A stretch of DNA of 64,000 nt from Candidatus Saccharibacteria bacterium UBA5170 (GTDB lineage Bacteria; Patescibacteriota; Saccharimonadia; Saccharimonadales; Saccharimonadaceae), in contig DHWY01000003.1 in the NCBI GenBank assembly GCA_002413425.1, positions 9,838 to 73,837 on the forward strand. Reading direction: 5' to 3'. The position numbers and the translations under genes were made by a program. The stretch's first letter is position 1; each line of letters begins with the position of its first letter. The notes beneath the pieces are model-generated. The model had not been told where the DNA came from, made no database searches, and saw nothing but the letters and a program-made list of their open reading frames with translations. Positions 53,139-61,419 of this stretch are shown here, in pieces.

Positions 53139-54458
53139 ATGTCAGTTGATGTAATTGTTGGTCTCCAACGGGGTGACGAAGGCAAGGGGCGCTTTGTCGA
53201 TATGCTTTCGGAAAAGCACGATATTGTCACTCGATTTAATGGCGGTAATAATGCTGGGCACACCGTCGTGCTCCCAGACGGACGAGAGCTCGCCCTCCAC
53301 TTAGTACCTTCGGGGATTGCGCATCCAGGGATTATGAACATTATCGGCAACGGCACGCTGGTTAATCCGATAAAACTTGTTGAAGAAATTGATGATATCA
53401 AGTCTAAAGGGATTGAAGTCAACAGCAGGAATTTAATGCTCAGCTCGGCTGCTCACTTGATTTTACCCCACCATATTTATGATGATGAGATTAGGGAAGC
53501 GGGCAAAGGTCGGCAGGGGAGTACTAAATCTGGCATTGCTCAAGTCGCTTCCCAAAAGGCGATGCGCGCCGGTGCCAGAGTCGAGTTAATCAATGACAAT
53601 CCAGAAGGCTTATCGGACATAGTCTATGAAGGCCTGGTGGCCCAAAGACCACTACGCCAAGAAGCCGGGCTCGAACCTATTGATGAAGCTGCCGTTGCAA
53701 AAGAGTATATTGAAAACGCCAAACGTATTAGAGGGTTTGTAACCGATACCGTACTGTATCTGAATCAACAGTTACGGTTAGATAAACCAGCTCGGGTTTT
53801 GGCTGAAGGTGCGCAAGCGTTCTGGCTCGATATTGACCATGGTATGTATCCTTACACGACATCTTCGTCCACGACCTCGGGCGGTGTGTGCACGGGGCTT
53901 GGTGTTGCCCCCGCTTTTATCGATCAAGTGACCGGCATTGCCAAGGCCATACCATCGCACGTCGGCGGCGGTCCATTCGTGACTGAAATTACCGAGACTG
54001 AACAGTTAAAGCGTTTACATGGCGATATGACGACGATTGATGCCGAAAAGGGCACCACAACCGGGCGAATACGTCGGCTTGGCCACCTTGATTTACCACA
54101 AATACGACGATCTCAGATGGTCAACGGCATAGAGGGAAAGCAAGATATGGCGCTCACCAAGCTTGACTGGGTGCGTCGCTATGGTGACGAGGTAAAGATT
54201 TGTGTTGCCTATTCGCTGGAAGGCAAACGGATTGAGATTGCACCCGACGCGGCTTATAAGTTAGAGCAGGTCACGCCTATTTACGAATCGCTACCGACCT
54301 GGCAAGAGGATATCCAGGATATTCGCCAGTTTGATGATTTACCCAAAGCCGCCCAGAACTACATTGAGTTTATTGAAGGTATTACTAAAGTACCTATTTC
54401 CCTGATCGGAGTTGGTCCGAGACGCGATCAAGTCATCGTTCGCGACGTGCTAGACTAA
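53139..54458 (+). CDS. purA: Adenylosuccinate synthetase
   Basis: 439 aa. The GTP-binding start is VGLQRGDEGKGRFVDML (commonly GxQWGDEGKGK), then RFNGGNNAGHTVV, GNGTLVNP and KSGIAQVASQKAMRAGARV. The substrate region is EGAQAFWLDIDHGMYPYTTSS. It joins IMP and aspartate using GTP to make adenylosuccinate, the first step from IMP to AMP. No other purine gene is near, so it probably serves base salvage. TAGACT with an extended TGG ends 7 nt before the ATG, implying a leaderless mRNA. Confidence 0.95.
   Translation: MSVDVIVGLQRGDEGKGRFVDMLSEKHDIVTRFNGGNNAGHTVVLPDGRELALHLVPSGIAHPGIMNIIGNGTLVNPIKLVEEIDDIKSKGIEVNSRNLMLSSAAHLILPHHIYDDEIREAGKGRQGSTKSGIAQVASQKAMRAGARVELINDNPEGLSDIVYEGLVAQRPLRQEAGLEPIDEAAVAKEYIENAKRIRGFVTDTVLYLNQQLRLDKPARVLAEGAQAFWLDIDHGMYPYTTSSSTTSGGVCTGLGVAPAFIDQVTGIAKAIPSHVGGGPFVTEITETEQLKRLHGDMTTIDAEKGTTTGRIRRLGHLDLPQIRRSQMVNGIEGKQDMALTKLDWVRRYGDEVKICVAYSLEGKRIEIAPDAAYKLEQVTPIYESLPTWQEDIQDIRQFDDLPKAAQNYIEFIEGITKVPISLIGVGPRRDQVIVRDVLD
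54451..54456 (+). promoter_or_regulatory. Extended -10 (TGCTAGACT) of the inositol-phosphatase-family gene
   Basis: TG-C-TAGACT lies inside the last codons of purA and ends 7 nt before the ATG at 54464. Confidence 0.55.
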
Positions 54459-54463
54459 GACCT

Positions 54464-55270
54464 ATGAATACACTCCTTTCAATGGCCACCATCGCCCGCG
54501 AAGCCGGTCAATTTATGCTCGGTTCACTCGAGACCGAAAGCACCGACAAATCCAATACCAAAGATTTCGTGACCGTCGCCGACATCAAGTCGCAAGCTAT
54601 TTTACGCGACAGGTTGCTCGAAATTGAGCCAACCGCCGTGGTCTTGTCGGAAGAGGACCCGGAGGAAGAGCGCGCCGCGATGTACGCAACTGATTTTACC
54701 GGCTATGTACTCGACCCAATCGATGGGACGTATAACTTCAAGCGGGGTATGAAGGAATCGGCTATTTCGATTGGCTATATCGAGAATGGCTTACCGATCA
54801 GAGGCGTTATTTACGACTCATACAAGGACGAGATGTATACGGCCGAAAAAGGGATGGGTGCATTTCGAAACGGTGAAGCCATTCACGTCAGCTCGCAGAG
54901 TGAAGTCGCCGGTGCCAGCGTCGCAATTAGCAATGGCTACAACGACGCGGCGTTGGCGGCTAACTTGCACCGCCACCTTCAAATCTATGAGCAAACGGGC
55001 GTGTTGCCATGGACGAGCTGTCCGGGTAGTGCGGTATTGGTCATGGCCTGGATTGCCTGTGGACGAATCGATGCACTTCACCACAATGGACTAAAACCAT
55101 GGGATAACGCCGCCGCGTTCTTACTGGTTACCGAAGCTGGTGGCGAGTTCTGCAAACTCGACGGCACGCCGGCTAAGTTTACGGAAAACGCCGTGATTAT
55201 CGGCAATCCCGCGATTGTGGCAGTTTTGAAAGAAATTTTTGCTACGATTGACCCAATCTTGCTGACCTAG
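54464..55270 (+). CDS. Inositol monophosphatase-family phosphatase
   Basis: 268 aa. Metal-binding motifs are LSEEDPEEE (Glu), YVLDPIDGTYNFKRGM (the DPIDGTxNF signature) and KPWDNAAAFLLVTEAGG (the WD motif). The family removes phosphate from inositol-1-phosphate, 3'-phosphoadenosine phosphate or fructose-1,6-bisphosphate; the substrate is not determined by sequence. It starts 5 nt after purA but has its own -10. Confidence 0.9.
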   Translation: MNTLLSMATIAREAGQFMLGSLETESTDKSNTKDFVTVADIKSQAILRDRLLEIEPTAVVLSEEDPEEERAAMYATDFTGYVLDPIDGTYNFKRGMKESAISIGYIENGLPIRGVIYDSYKDEMYTAEKGMGAFRNGEAIHVSSQSEVAGASVAISNGYNDAALAANLHRHLQIYEQTGVLPWTSCPGSAVLVMAWIACGRIDALHHNGLKPWDNAAAFLLVTEAGGEFCKLDGTPAKFTENAVIIGNPAIVAVLKEIFATIDPILLT

Positions 55271-55329
55271 ACCAGAATCACAATTAGAAGCGCCCGGCTT
55301 GCAGGCCAAGGTAATGCTGTTCTCATACT

Positions 55330-55359
55330 TGACACACTTTTCATACTAGCCGTATAATC
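55330..55359 (+). promoter_or_regulatory. Canonical promoter of the abrB-MFS operon
   Basis: TTGACA (55330-55335), an 18-nt spacer and TATAAT (55354-55359). A leader of about 28 nt follows with AAGGAAAGG before the ATG at 55394. Confidence 0.78.
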
Positions 55360-55393
55360 AATAGTTGATTGTATAAAAGGAAAGGCTTGTAGT

Positions 55394-55633
55394 ATGCACG
55401 GAAAAAAGCTCTATGGTACCGCGACGGTTGGTACAAAAGGTCAGATAGTTATTCCGGCCGATGCCCGGGAAGAACTTAATATTCATGCTGGTGACAGGTT
55501 CTATGTCGTCGGTTCGCCTCGCAAAGGGGTGATTGGACTGTTAAAAGAAGATACGCTAGAACATTTTATTGAACAAACTAACCTCCAACTAGAAAATTTT
55601 AAAGCTATAAAAAATACGAGAGAAAAAAACTAA
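55394..55633 (+). CDS. AbrB/SpoVT-type DNA-binding protein
   Basis: 79 aa. The N-terminal swapped-hairpin domain reads YGTATVGTKGQIVIPADAREELNIHAGDRFYVVG, diagnostic of the AbrB/MazE group. The C-terminal 30 residues are helical. Such proteins bind DNA as dimers and often control their own operon. The MFS exporter begins 5 nt after its stop, so it probably regulates that exporter. The strong promoter at 55330-55359 is the likely target. Confidence 0.9.
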   Translation: MHGKKLYGTATVGTKGQIVIPADAREELNIHAGDRFYVVGSPRKGVIGLLKEDTLEHFIEQTNLQLENFKAIKNTREKN

Positions 55634-55638
55634 CAAAT

Positions 55639-57327
55639 ATGCACCATCATCTTACTTTACGTAGCAAATTAATAATCATGATATCAGTTATGGCGAGCCT
55701 GTTTTTAGTGGCGCTTGACCAGACAATTATCGCTACCGCCCTTGGCAAGATTGTCGAACAGTTTAACGCCTTTGATTCACTCAGCTGGGTTGTGACGGCT
55801 TACCTGGTGACGACGACCATCACGGTGCCGATTGCTGGAAAACTGTCTGACCTATTTGGTCGTCGTATCATGCTGCTGATTGGTGTGGCCGTCTTTACTA
55901 TTGGTTCACTTTCGAGTGGTATGAGCGGTAATATTACCGAGTTGATTCTCTGGCGTGCCTTGCAGGGTATCGGTGGTGGTATCATTACAGCCAACGCCTT
56001 TACGATTGTTGGTGACTTGTTCGCCGCTAGGGAGCGCGGCAAGTGGCAGGGACTGATCGGTGCTGTTTTTGGTCTCAGTTCGGTTGTTGGACCGCTGTTA
56101 GGTGGCTGGTTAACTGACGGCCAACATATCGTCGGACTTGTTACCGACTGGCGTTGGGCTTTCTTTATCAACGTGCCGGTTGGCGTTGTTGCCTTTATCC
56201 TCATTTCGATGTACTCACCGACCTTCCGGCATGCGACTAAACCATCGATTGACTATCTGGGGGCTTCTATTCTGGCGCTGGCGCTGGGTACGTTGATATT
56301 TGCCGTCGACAATACCGAGACTATCTTTGCCAGCTTCTTAAGCTCGACAGGTATGACAGTCGGAACCTTAAAAGCGATGATGTTTGGATTTGTGGCCATC
56401 CTCGTGGTCCTGTTCGTGTTGGTTGAAAGAAAGGCCAAACAGCCAATCCTGCCACCACTCTTCTTCAAGAATCGGAATTTCGTGCTCATTATGAGCGTTG
56501 CCATGTTATTTGGATCTGCCTTTATGGGTTCGATTCTGTATCTGACCCAGTTTAATCAACAAGTCTTTGGGGCAACACCGACCCAGTCTGGACTGATGCT
56601 GTTGCCAATGGTGGGGGGTATTATGGTATCGAGCATTGGGGCTGGCCAAATTATTTCACGGATTGGTCGCTATAAGATTTTTATGCAAGTCGGTTTTGTC
56701 GTGGCGACAATTGCCATGTTTTTCTTATCAACCCTGACACCAGAAAGTGGCTTTGGCTATGAAGCGATGATAATGATAGCCCTTGGCCTGGGGATGGGTG
56801 TTGCCATGCCGGTCATTAACCTGGCTGTCCAGAATGAGTTTGAGCAGAGTGAATTGGGCGCGGCGACGAGTTCCAGCCAGTTATTCCGTAGCCTCGGTTC
56901 TACCATCGGTATTGCGGTGTTTGGTGCGATGTTAACGTCCGGTATTGTGGCGCATCTTGGCGATGTTCAGCAAAGCGCTTATCTGCAGACGTTAAAGAAA
57001 AATCCTGCGGTTTCAAAAATAGGTGACCTGAACGACGCCAATACTATCTTGAGCCTCAATATGCCGGACGCGAAGGGCTTGATAACCAGTTCGGCGCAAA
57101 AAAGTTTTGCCCAAATACATGAACCTGTTCGGACGAGCGTAACAAAGGAGTTTAAGGCCCAGCAAGATCAGTTCGCCGATACTGTGACGCATGCCTTTAG
57201 CGCGAGTTTGCAGCGTATTTTTTTGGTGGCAGCGGGGCTCATGATAACGGCCACAATAGGGGTTTTTGCGCTGAAGGAAAGGCCACTCAGAAGCGCGAAA
57301 CCGACCGAAACCCCTGGTGAGATGTAA
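55639..57327 (+). CDS. MFS drug exporter, DHA2 (EmrB/QacA) family, 14 TM
   Basis: 562 aa, typical of DHA2. The first helix carries LVALDQTIIATALGKIVEQF (motif D1). The loop after helix 2 is GKLSDLFGRRIMLLIG (motif A), followed by ALQGIGGGIITANAF and GLSSVVGPLLGGWLTD (motif C-like). About 14 helices are seen, and a large loop before the last helix (about residues 450-525) is extracytoplasmic. It would pump toxic compounds using the proton gradient. It is cotranscribed with the AbrB-like regulator. Confidence 0.9.
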   Translation: MHHHLTLRSKLIIMISVMASLFLVALDQTIIATALGKIVEQFNAFDSLSWVVTAYLVTTTITVPIAGKLSDLFGRRIMLLIGVAVFTIGSLSSGMSGNITELILWRALQGIGGGIITANAFTIVGDLFAARERGKWQGLIGAVFGLSSVVGPLLGGWLTDGQHIVGLVTDWRWAFFINVPVGVVAFILISMYSPTFRHATKPSIDYLGASILALALGTLIFAVDNTETIFASFLSSTGMTVGTLKAMMFGFVAILVVLFVLVERKAKQPILPPLFFKNRNFVLIMSVAMLFGSAFMGSILYLTQFNQQVFGATPTQSGLMLLPMVGGIMVSSIGAGQIISRIGRYKIFMQVGFVVATIAMFFLSTLTPESGFGYEAMIMIALGLGMGVAMPVINLAVQNEFEQSELGAATSSSQLFRSLGSTIGIAVFGAMLTSGIVAHLGDVQQSAYLQTLKKNPAVSKIGDLNDANTILSLNMPDAKGLITSSAQKSFAQIHEPVRTSVTKEFKAQQDQFADTVTHAFSASLQRIFLVAAGLMITATIGVFALKERPLRSAKPTETPGEM

Positions 57328-57471
57328 CTAGACTGACGGTGCTGACCACGTCGCATTTTAGCCTGAACATTGTACTTTTTACAATTTACCTACTTTATGG
57401 ATAAATACACTTGCGCCAGCGCCGAAAGTGTTCTAAGATATAACCAATAGCGTTATAGATATAGCGCACTC
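57328..57471. other. Intergenic region after the MFS gene
   Basis: No gene. A 7-bp inverted repeat GCGTTAT/ATAGCGC (57450-57456 with 57461-57467, one G-T pair) lies just before the -35 at 57472 and could be an operator. Confidence 0.35.
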
Positions 57472-57500
57472 TTGACGTGCAGGTGTCTGTTTGGTAGTAT
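57472..57500 (+). promoter_or_regulatory. Candidate promoter of a short transcript
   Basis: TTGACG (57472-57477), a 17-nt spacer and TAGTAT (57495-57500). The RNA would run to the terminator at 57726-57753, about 245 nt. Confidence 0.5.
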
Positions 57501-57581
57501 AAATGATGTGCCTTGCGCCAAACTACATTTTTAAAGGTCGAAGCGCGTGGGGTTGTACATAGTACAAGGAGTATAAATCAC

Positions 57582-57674
57582 ATGCCAATAGCCATCGAAT
57601 TTGTGTCGTCTCGACGCAAAAAGATAGCCGTGGATGTGGTGCCTGCCGAATGGCAACTGTATATTGCACAGTAG
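57582..57674 (+). CDS. Possible small protein (30 aa)
   Basis: The ORF MPIAIEFVSSRRKKIAVDVV... has AAGGAG about 10 nt before the ATG. That Shine-Dalgarno overlaps the right arm of TTGTAC-ATA-GTACAA (57553-57567), so a hairpin could hide it. The product is basic in the middle with no known family. It lies within a promoter-to-terminator unit. Confidence 0.4.
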   Translation: MPIAIEFVSSRRKKIAVDVVPAEWQLYIAQ

Positions 57675-57694
57675 AGTCGTTTGACTCAAAATCC

Positions 57695-57713
57695 AAGTCT
57701 CATCACGAGACTT
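57695..57713 (+). repeat. Small hairpin in the short transcript
   Basis: AAGTCTC (57695-57701) pairs with GAGACTT (57707-57713) around ATCAC. It is not followed by T's, so it is structural rather than a terminator. Confidence 0.5.
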
Positions 57714-57725
57714 ACAAAAACAAGG

Positions 57726-57753
57726 AAACACCCCAAGGCACCGGGGTGTTTTT
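57726..57753. terminator. Intrinsic terminator between the small ORF and dsbA-like gene
   Basis: AAACACCCC (57726-57734) pairs with GGGGTGTTT (57743-57751), then more T's on the plus strand. It also lies just after the dsbA-like stop on the minus strand, with a broken T-run there. Confidence 0.8.
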
Positions 57754-57770
57754 GCTTTTTTCAGAACTAG

Positions 57771-58496
57771 CTACTTGGTGGTTGCTGGTGGGGTAGTACT
57801 GACTTTCTTGAGATCAGCATCGAGCAGCGTGCGGAGCTTATCGCCATTACCGCTTTGGACATCTTGAACAACATCGCCACTGACCTTGACTCCGTTGAGG
57901 AAGAAAGTAGGGGTTGAGTTGACGCCTATTTTTTCACCGATCGCTTGGTCGAATGAGATCTTCTGCGTGACGGAGCTGTCGGCGAGGCCGGCTTTGAACT
58001 TTGTCTCGTCGAGCCCCAGTGTTTTTGCGTAGCTGACGAACATATCGGTTCTGGCTGTCCCTGTTAGGGTTGACCATTCGGTTTGATTGGCGTAGACCTG
58101 ATTGAACATTTCCCAATACTTACCCTGGAGGCCAGCTGCCTCGACGGTGGCGGCAGCAGCCTTGGCGTTCGGGTGGGTGGTGGCTGGGAGGGGGAAATTA
58201 CGAAAAACAAAGGCAATCGTATCCTTGTATTCCTCGGTTATTTTTTTGATACCAGGGAAGGCGCTGCCGCAGGCAGGACACTGGAAGTCGCCGTATTCGA
58301 CAAAGACGACTTTGCTGTCGGCCTTACCAAAAACATGTTCGGCAATATTACCATTTGCGGCTGAGGCTGGCTGAAGGCTGTTTGCATCGATAGAGCTTAC
58401 GTCGATTTGGGGTCGGGCGTTGCGTGACGATACGGCAAGGACCGTCAAGAGTCCGACAACAATAACTACAAATATAATCCACGTTTTTTTACTCAC
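57771..58496 (-). CDS. DsbA-like thiol oxidoreductase (thioredoxin fold), membrane-anchored
   Basis: 241 aa from a GTG start with GGAG 7 nt upstream. A helix at about residues 6-24 anchors it. FVEYGDFQCPACGSAFPGI has the active-site C-P-A-C. NSTPTFFLNGVKVSG holds the cis-Pro loop. It forms or reshuffles disulfides in exported proteins, several of which here carry paired Cys (for example the 818-aa and 188-aa proteins). The length fits Gram-positive-type DsbA/BdbD proteins. Confidence 0.9.
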   Translation of the reverse strand: MSKKTWIIFVVIVVGLLTVLAVSSRNARPQIDVSSIDANSLQPASAANGNIAEHVFGKADSKVVFVEYGDFQCPACGSAFPGIKKITEEYKDTIAFVFRNFPLPATTHPNAKAAAATVEAAGLQGKYWEMFNQVYANQTEWSTLTGTARTDMFVSYAKTLGLDETKFKAGLADSSVTQKISFDQAIGEKIGVNSTPTFFLNGVKVSGDVVQDVQSGNGDKLRTLLDADLKKVSTTPPATTK

Positions 58497-58565
58497 CTAT
58501 TTACTCCTCATTATTACTATAGTAATTGTAGCAAATAATCGTGCTAGCTCACAATGCAACTGATG

Positions 58566-58571
58566 TACAAT
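58566..58571 (+). promoter_or_regulatory. -10 TACAAT of the CBS protein gene
   Basis: TACAAT ends 9 nt before the preferred ATG at 58581. Confidence 0.45.
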
Positions 58572-58580
58572 GGACCTATA

Positions 58581-59600
58581 ATGTTTACGTCCCTCGTTGT
58601 AATAACTACCGTTGTTTTTCTGCTATTGCTTATTATATCCGGAATACGGCCGTCTCGAACTCCACTGAGCTCCTTTGAACTTGAGCGCCGCGATCAGGCT
58701 GGCGATAGTCAGGCGAAGGCCGCCTTGCGCCGCGATCAGCTCATTCCTGATGTCATTTCCCTGCAACGCGTCATTAGTGCCCTTTTGCTGGTCGTGGCGG
58801 TCCTACTGAGCGTAGCGACGTTTGGTTGGCTTGTTGGCACGCTGGTTGGCCTGGTTGTTGCCCTCGAATATGGAGCCATCGCTCGTCTGGCGATTATCCA
58901 GCGACGATTTCAACGATTATATGAACGCTTCGAGCCTCCTTTGCTGGCTATTATTCCCAAGCACCCGTACATCTTTAAGTTACTTCGAAGTGTCCCCCAA
59001 GAGACTCAGGACGTTTTTCGGAGTATTGATTCACGCCAAGAGCTGCAGCATCTCGTTTCCCAATCAGGCGCAATTCTGTCCCCAGACGAAAAGAAATTGA
59101 TTGTTCATAGCCTCTCTTTTAGCGATCAGCTGGTCAGTACTATCATGACACCGCGCAGTATGATTGATAGCATTAAAAAATCAGAGTTTCTGGGTCCCTT
59201 GACACTCGATGAGCTGCACAAGACGGGCCATAGTCGGTTGCCAGTTATTAACGGTGACATCGATCACATTATCGGTATGCTCCAGTTGCAAAGTTTGCTG
59301 GCGCTTGATATCAAACGCTCGATGACGGCCGAGAAAGCGATGGAGCCACGCGTATTTTATATTCGCGAGGACCAAACGTTGCAGCACGCTCTGGCGGCCT
59401 TTTTACGTACTCATCATCATTTGTTTGTGGTGGTCAATGAATTTCGCGAGACGGTCGGGTTGTTGGCGCTTGAAGACGTCATTGAAGCATTGCTTGGCCG
59501 TAAAATTATTGATGAATTCGACGCTCACGACGATCTGCGAACCGTCGCGTTGCGTAACCCACGTGGCAATAACCACCCCGAAAAACGCGAAGACGTCTAG
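58581..59600 (+). CDS. CBS-domain membrane protein (CNNM/hemolysin C-like)
   Basis: 339 aa from MFTSLVVITTVVF. An ATG 27 nt upstream is in frame, but the -10 at 58566-58571 lies after it. One helix is at about 3-22 and a hydrophobic pair at about 62-100. Residues 185-320 form a CBS pair (STIMTPRSMIDSIKKSEFLG, HSRLPVINGDIDHIIGMLQLQSLL, HHHLFVVVNEFRETVGLLALEDVIEALLG). The VMTPR-like and LEDVIE motifs match Mg/Co-type CNNM or HlyC proteins. It possibly takes part in metal transport or sensing. Confidence 0.82.
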   Translation: MFTSLVVITTVVFLLLLIISGIRPSRTPLSSFELERRDQAGDSQAKAALRRDQLIPDVISLQRVISALLLVVAVLLSVATFGWLVGTLVGLVVALEYGAIARLAIIQRRFQRLYERFEPPLLAIIPKHPYIFKLLRSVPQETQDVFRSIDSRQELQHLVSQSGAILSPDEKKLIVHSLSFSDQLVSTIMTPRSMIDSIKKSEFLGPLTLDELHKTGHSRLPVINGDIDHIIGMLQLQSLLALDIKRSMTAEKAMEPRVFYIREDQTLQHALAAFLRTHHHLFVVVNEFRETVGLLALEDVIEALLGRKIIDEFDAHDDLRTVALRNPRGNNHPEKREDV

Positions 59601-59620
59601 CCTTATAGGGGTGGCAGTGG

Positions 59621-59626
59621 TACACT
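59621..59626 (+). promoter_or_regulatory. aspS extended -10 (TGGTACACT)
   Basis: TG-G-TACACT ends 10 nt before the aspS ATG; no Shine-Dalgarno. Confidence 0.5.
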
Positions 59627-59636
59627 AAAAGTAATT

Positions 59637-60950
59637 ATGACAAGAACATTAGTCCGAGAAGTAGCAAGCAAAACTGGCGAAATAATTACTGTTCGCGGTT
59701 GGCTCCACAAGAAACGTTTACTCGGTGGCCTCAACTTTATTACCATCAGGGACCGTAGCGGTCTCGTCCAAACGTTAATTGACGACAAAGACGAGCTTGA
59801 AAAGCTGCGTGGTATGCAGACCGGCACCGTTCTGGCGCTGACCGGGACGGTTGTGGCTGATGAGCGCGCGCCAGGTGGTGCCGAGCTTCACGAGGTGAAA
59901 GTCGAAGTTGAAGTACCAGTGACCGAAGAATCACCGATTGAAATCGATAAACCACTTGCGCATAAGCCTGAAAATCTAGATACGTTGTTTGATAATCGTG
60001 TTATTGGACTTCGTAACCTACAAGAACGTGCCGTCTTCGATATCCAGGCTACCATTTGTCGGACACTTCGTAGTCACTTCGACGCACACGGTTTTACAGA
60101 GATGCATACGCCAAAACTTCTCGCTGAAGCCACTGAGGGTGGAGCTGAAGTTTTCACAATGGACTATTTTGGAAAAACCGCCACGCTGGCTCAAAGTCCT
60201 CAGTTTTACAAGCAAATGATGGTGGGTGTTTTTGAGCGTGTTTATGAAATCGGACCAGTTTATCGAGCAGAACTAAGTGCTACAACTCGCCATATGACAG
60301 AGTACACATCGATTGACGGTGAGATGGGTTTTATTACGCTCGACGATCTTATGAAATTTTTGAGCGGACTCTTGGGCGAAGTTGTCGAGACGGTATGGCA
60401 GGCGCATGAGATTGAGCTAAAACGCTGGAATGCCACAAAACCTGTTCTTACAGCCGATATTCCAGTCATACCAATGTCGGAAATTCACGAACGATACAGT
60501 AAAGCCACTAATGAAAATAGTGTCGGAGAGAAAGATTTGCGTCCTGACGAAGAGCGTTGGATTTGTGAATATGCTAAAAAAAATCTAGGTTCTGAGGCAG
60601 TGTTTGTGAGCGAGTGGCCAGCCAGTGAAATGAAGTTCTACCACAAGGCAAACGAACAGAATCCAGAGATTGCTGACCGTGTCGATCTGCTGTTCCGAGG
60701 TGTTGAGATTACGACTGGCAGTATGCGCGAGAACCGTTACGAAAAAGTTGTCGAGCAATTGAAGAAACTTACTGGAGCTGATTCAGATGATTCTGGCTTC
60801 CAGCCGCTACTCAGTGCCATGAAGTATGGCATGCCAGTGCATGGTGGTTTTGGTATGGGGCTTGAACGAGTTACTCAGAAAATTGTCGGCTTCAACAACG
60901 TCAAAGAAGCCACCCTCTTTCCACGTGATATTAATCGCTTAACACCTTAG
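59637..60950 (+). CDS. aspS: Aspartyl-tRNA synthetase, archaeal type
   Basis: 437 aa, far shorter than the usual bacterial AspRS (about 590 aa) because the GAD insertion is absent. The N-terminal OB fold (about 1-105) has TVRGWLHKKRLLGGLNFITIRDRSG. The class II core has GGAEVFTMDYFGKTATLAQSPQFYKQM, IGPVYRAELSATTRHMTEYTSID (motif 2) and GFGMGLERV (motif 3). This form is often non-discriminating and charges both tRNA-Asp and tRNA-Asn; that would need GatCAB, which is not in the window. AsnRS is the nearest alternative. Confidence 0.85.
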   Translation: MTRTLVREVASKTGEIITVRGWLHKKRLLGGLNFITIRDRSGLVQTLIDDKDELEKLRGMQTGTVLALTGTVVADERAPGGAELHEVKVEVEVPVTEESPIEIDKPLAHKPENLDTLFDNRVIGLRNLQERAVFDIQATICRTLRSHFDAHGFTEMHTPKLLAEATEGGAEVFTMDYFGKTATLAQSPQFYKQMMVGVFERVYEIGPVYRAELSATTRHMTEYTSIDGEMGFITLDDLMKFLSGLLGEVVETVWQAHEIELKRWNATKPVLTADIPVIPMSEIHERYSKATNENSVGEKDLRPDEERWICEYAKKNLGSEAVFVSEWPASEMKFYHKANEQNPEIADRVDLLFRGVEITTGSMRENRYEKVVEQLKKLTGADSDDSGFQPLLSAMKYGMPVHGGFGMGLERVTQKIVGFNNVKEATLFPRDINRLTP

Positions 60951-60960
60951 GAAATTTAGT

Positions 60961-61419
60961 ATGGACGACACAAACATCGCAAATGCGCCTACTGCCACAC
61001 CGCTCCCACCAACGGGTATCATTGTTCATAAGCAACGTCATTTCCTGGCTGTATTTTTCTTAAGCTTTATGTGGGGGGCGTTTGGAGTCGATCGATTCTA
61101 TTTAGGTAAAGTCTGGACGGGGATTTTAAAATTACTGACGTTTGGCGGGTTAGGATTGTGGATTATTATTGACCTCGTGCTAATTATGTCCGGTGGCATG
61201 CGCGACAAACAAGGCAACGAGATGCTCGAGGCAGCGCGCTACAAAAAATTTGCCAGTAATACCGTCTTAATCTCGGCTTTAGTACTGGGCGCCGTCATTC
61301 TGCTTTTCGGTATATCATTGATTTATACGTTAACGCAACTACTACAAGGTGGTGGACTTGAGAAGCTTATTCCAACCGGCACGCAGTTACCGAGTGCTGA
61401 CCAGCTTCAGAACCTATAG
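60961..61419 (+). CDS. TM2-domain membrane protein
   Basis: 152 aa. A Pro-rich N-terminus is followed by the TM2 domain (about 28-90): FFLSFMWGAFGVDRFYLGKVWTGILKLLTFGGLGLWIIIDLVLI, with the conserved G-x-D-R-F-Y-L-G. A third helix is at about 99-122. TM2 proteins are of unknown function in bacteria. It begins 10 nt after aspS and its stop overlaps the convergent alkA stop. Confidence 0.88.
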   Translation: MDDTNIANAPTATPLPPTGIIVHKQRHFLAVFFLSFMWGAFGVDRFYLGKVWTGILKLLTFGGLGLWIIIDLVLIMSGGMRDKQGNEMLEAARYKKFASNTVLISALVLGAVILLFGISLIYTLTQLLQGGGLEKLIPTGTQLPSADQLQNL

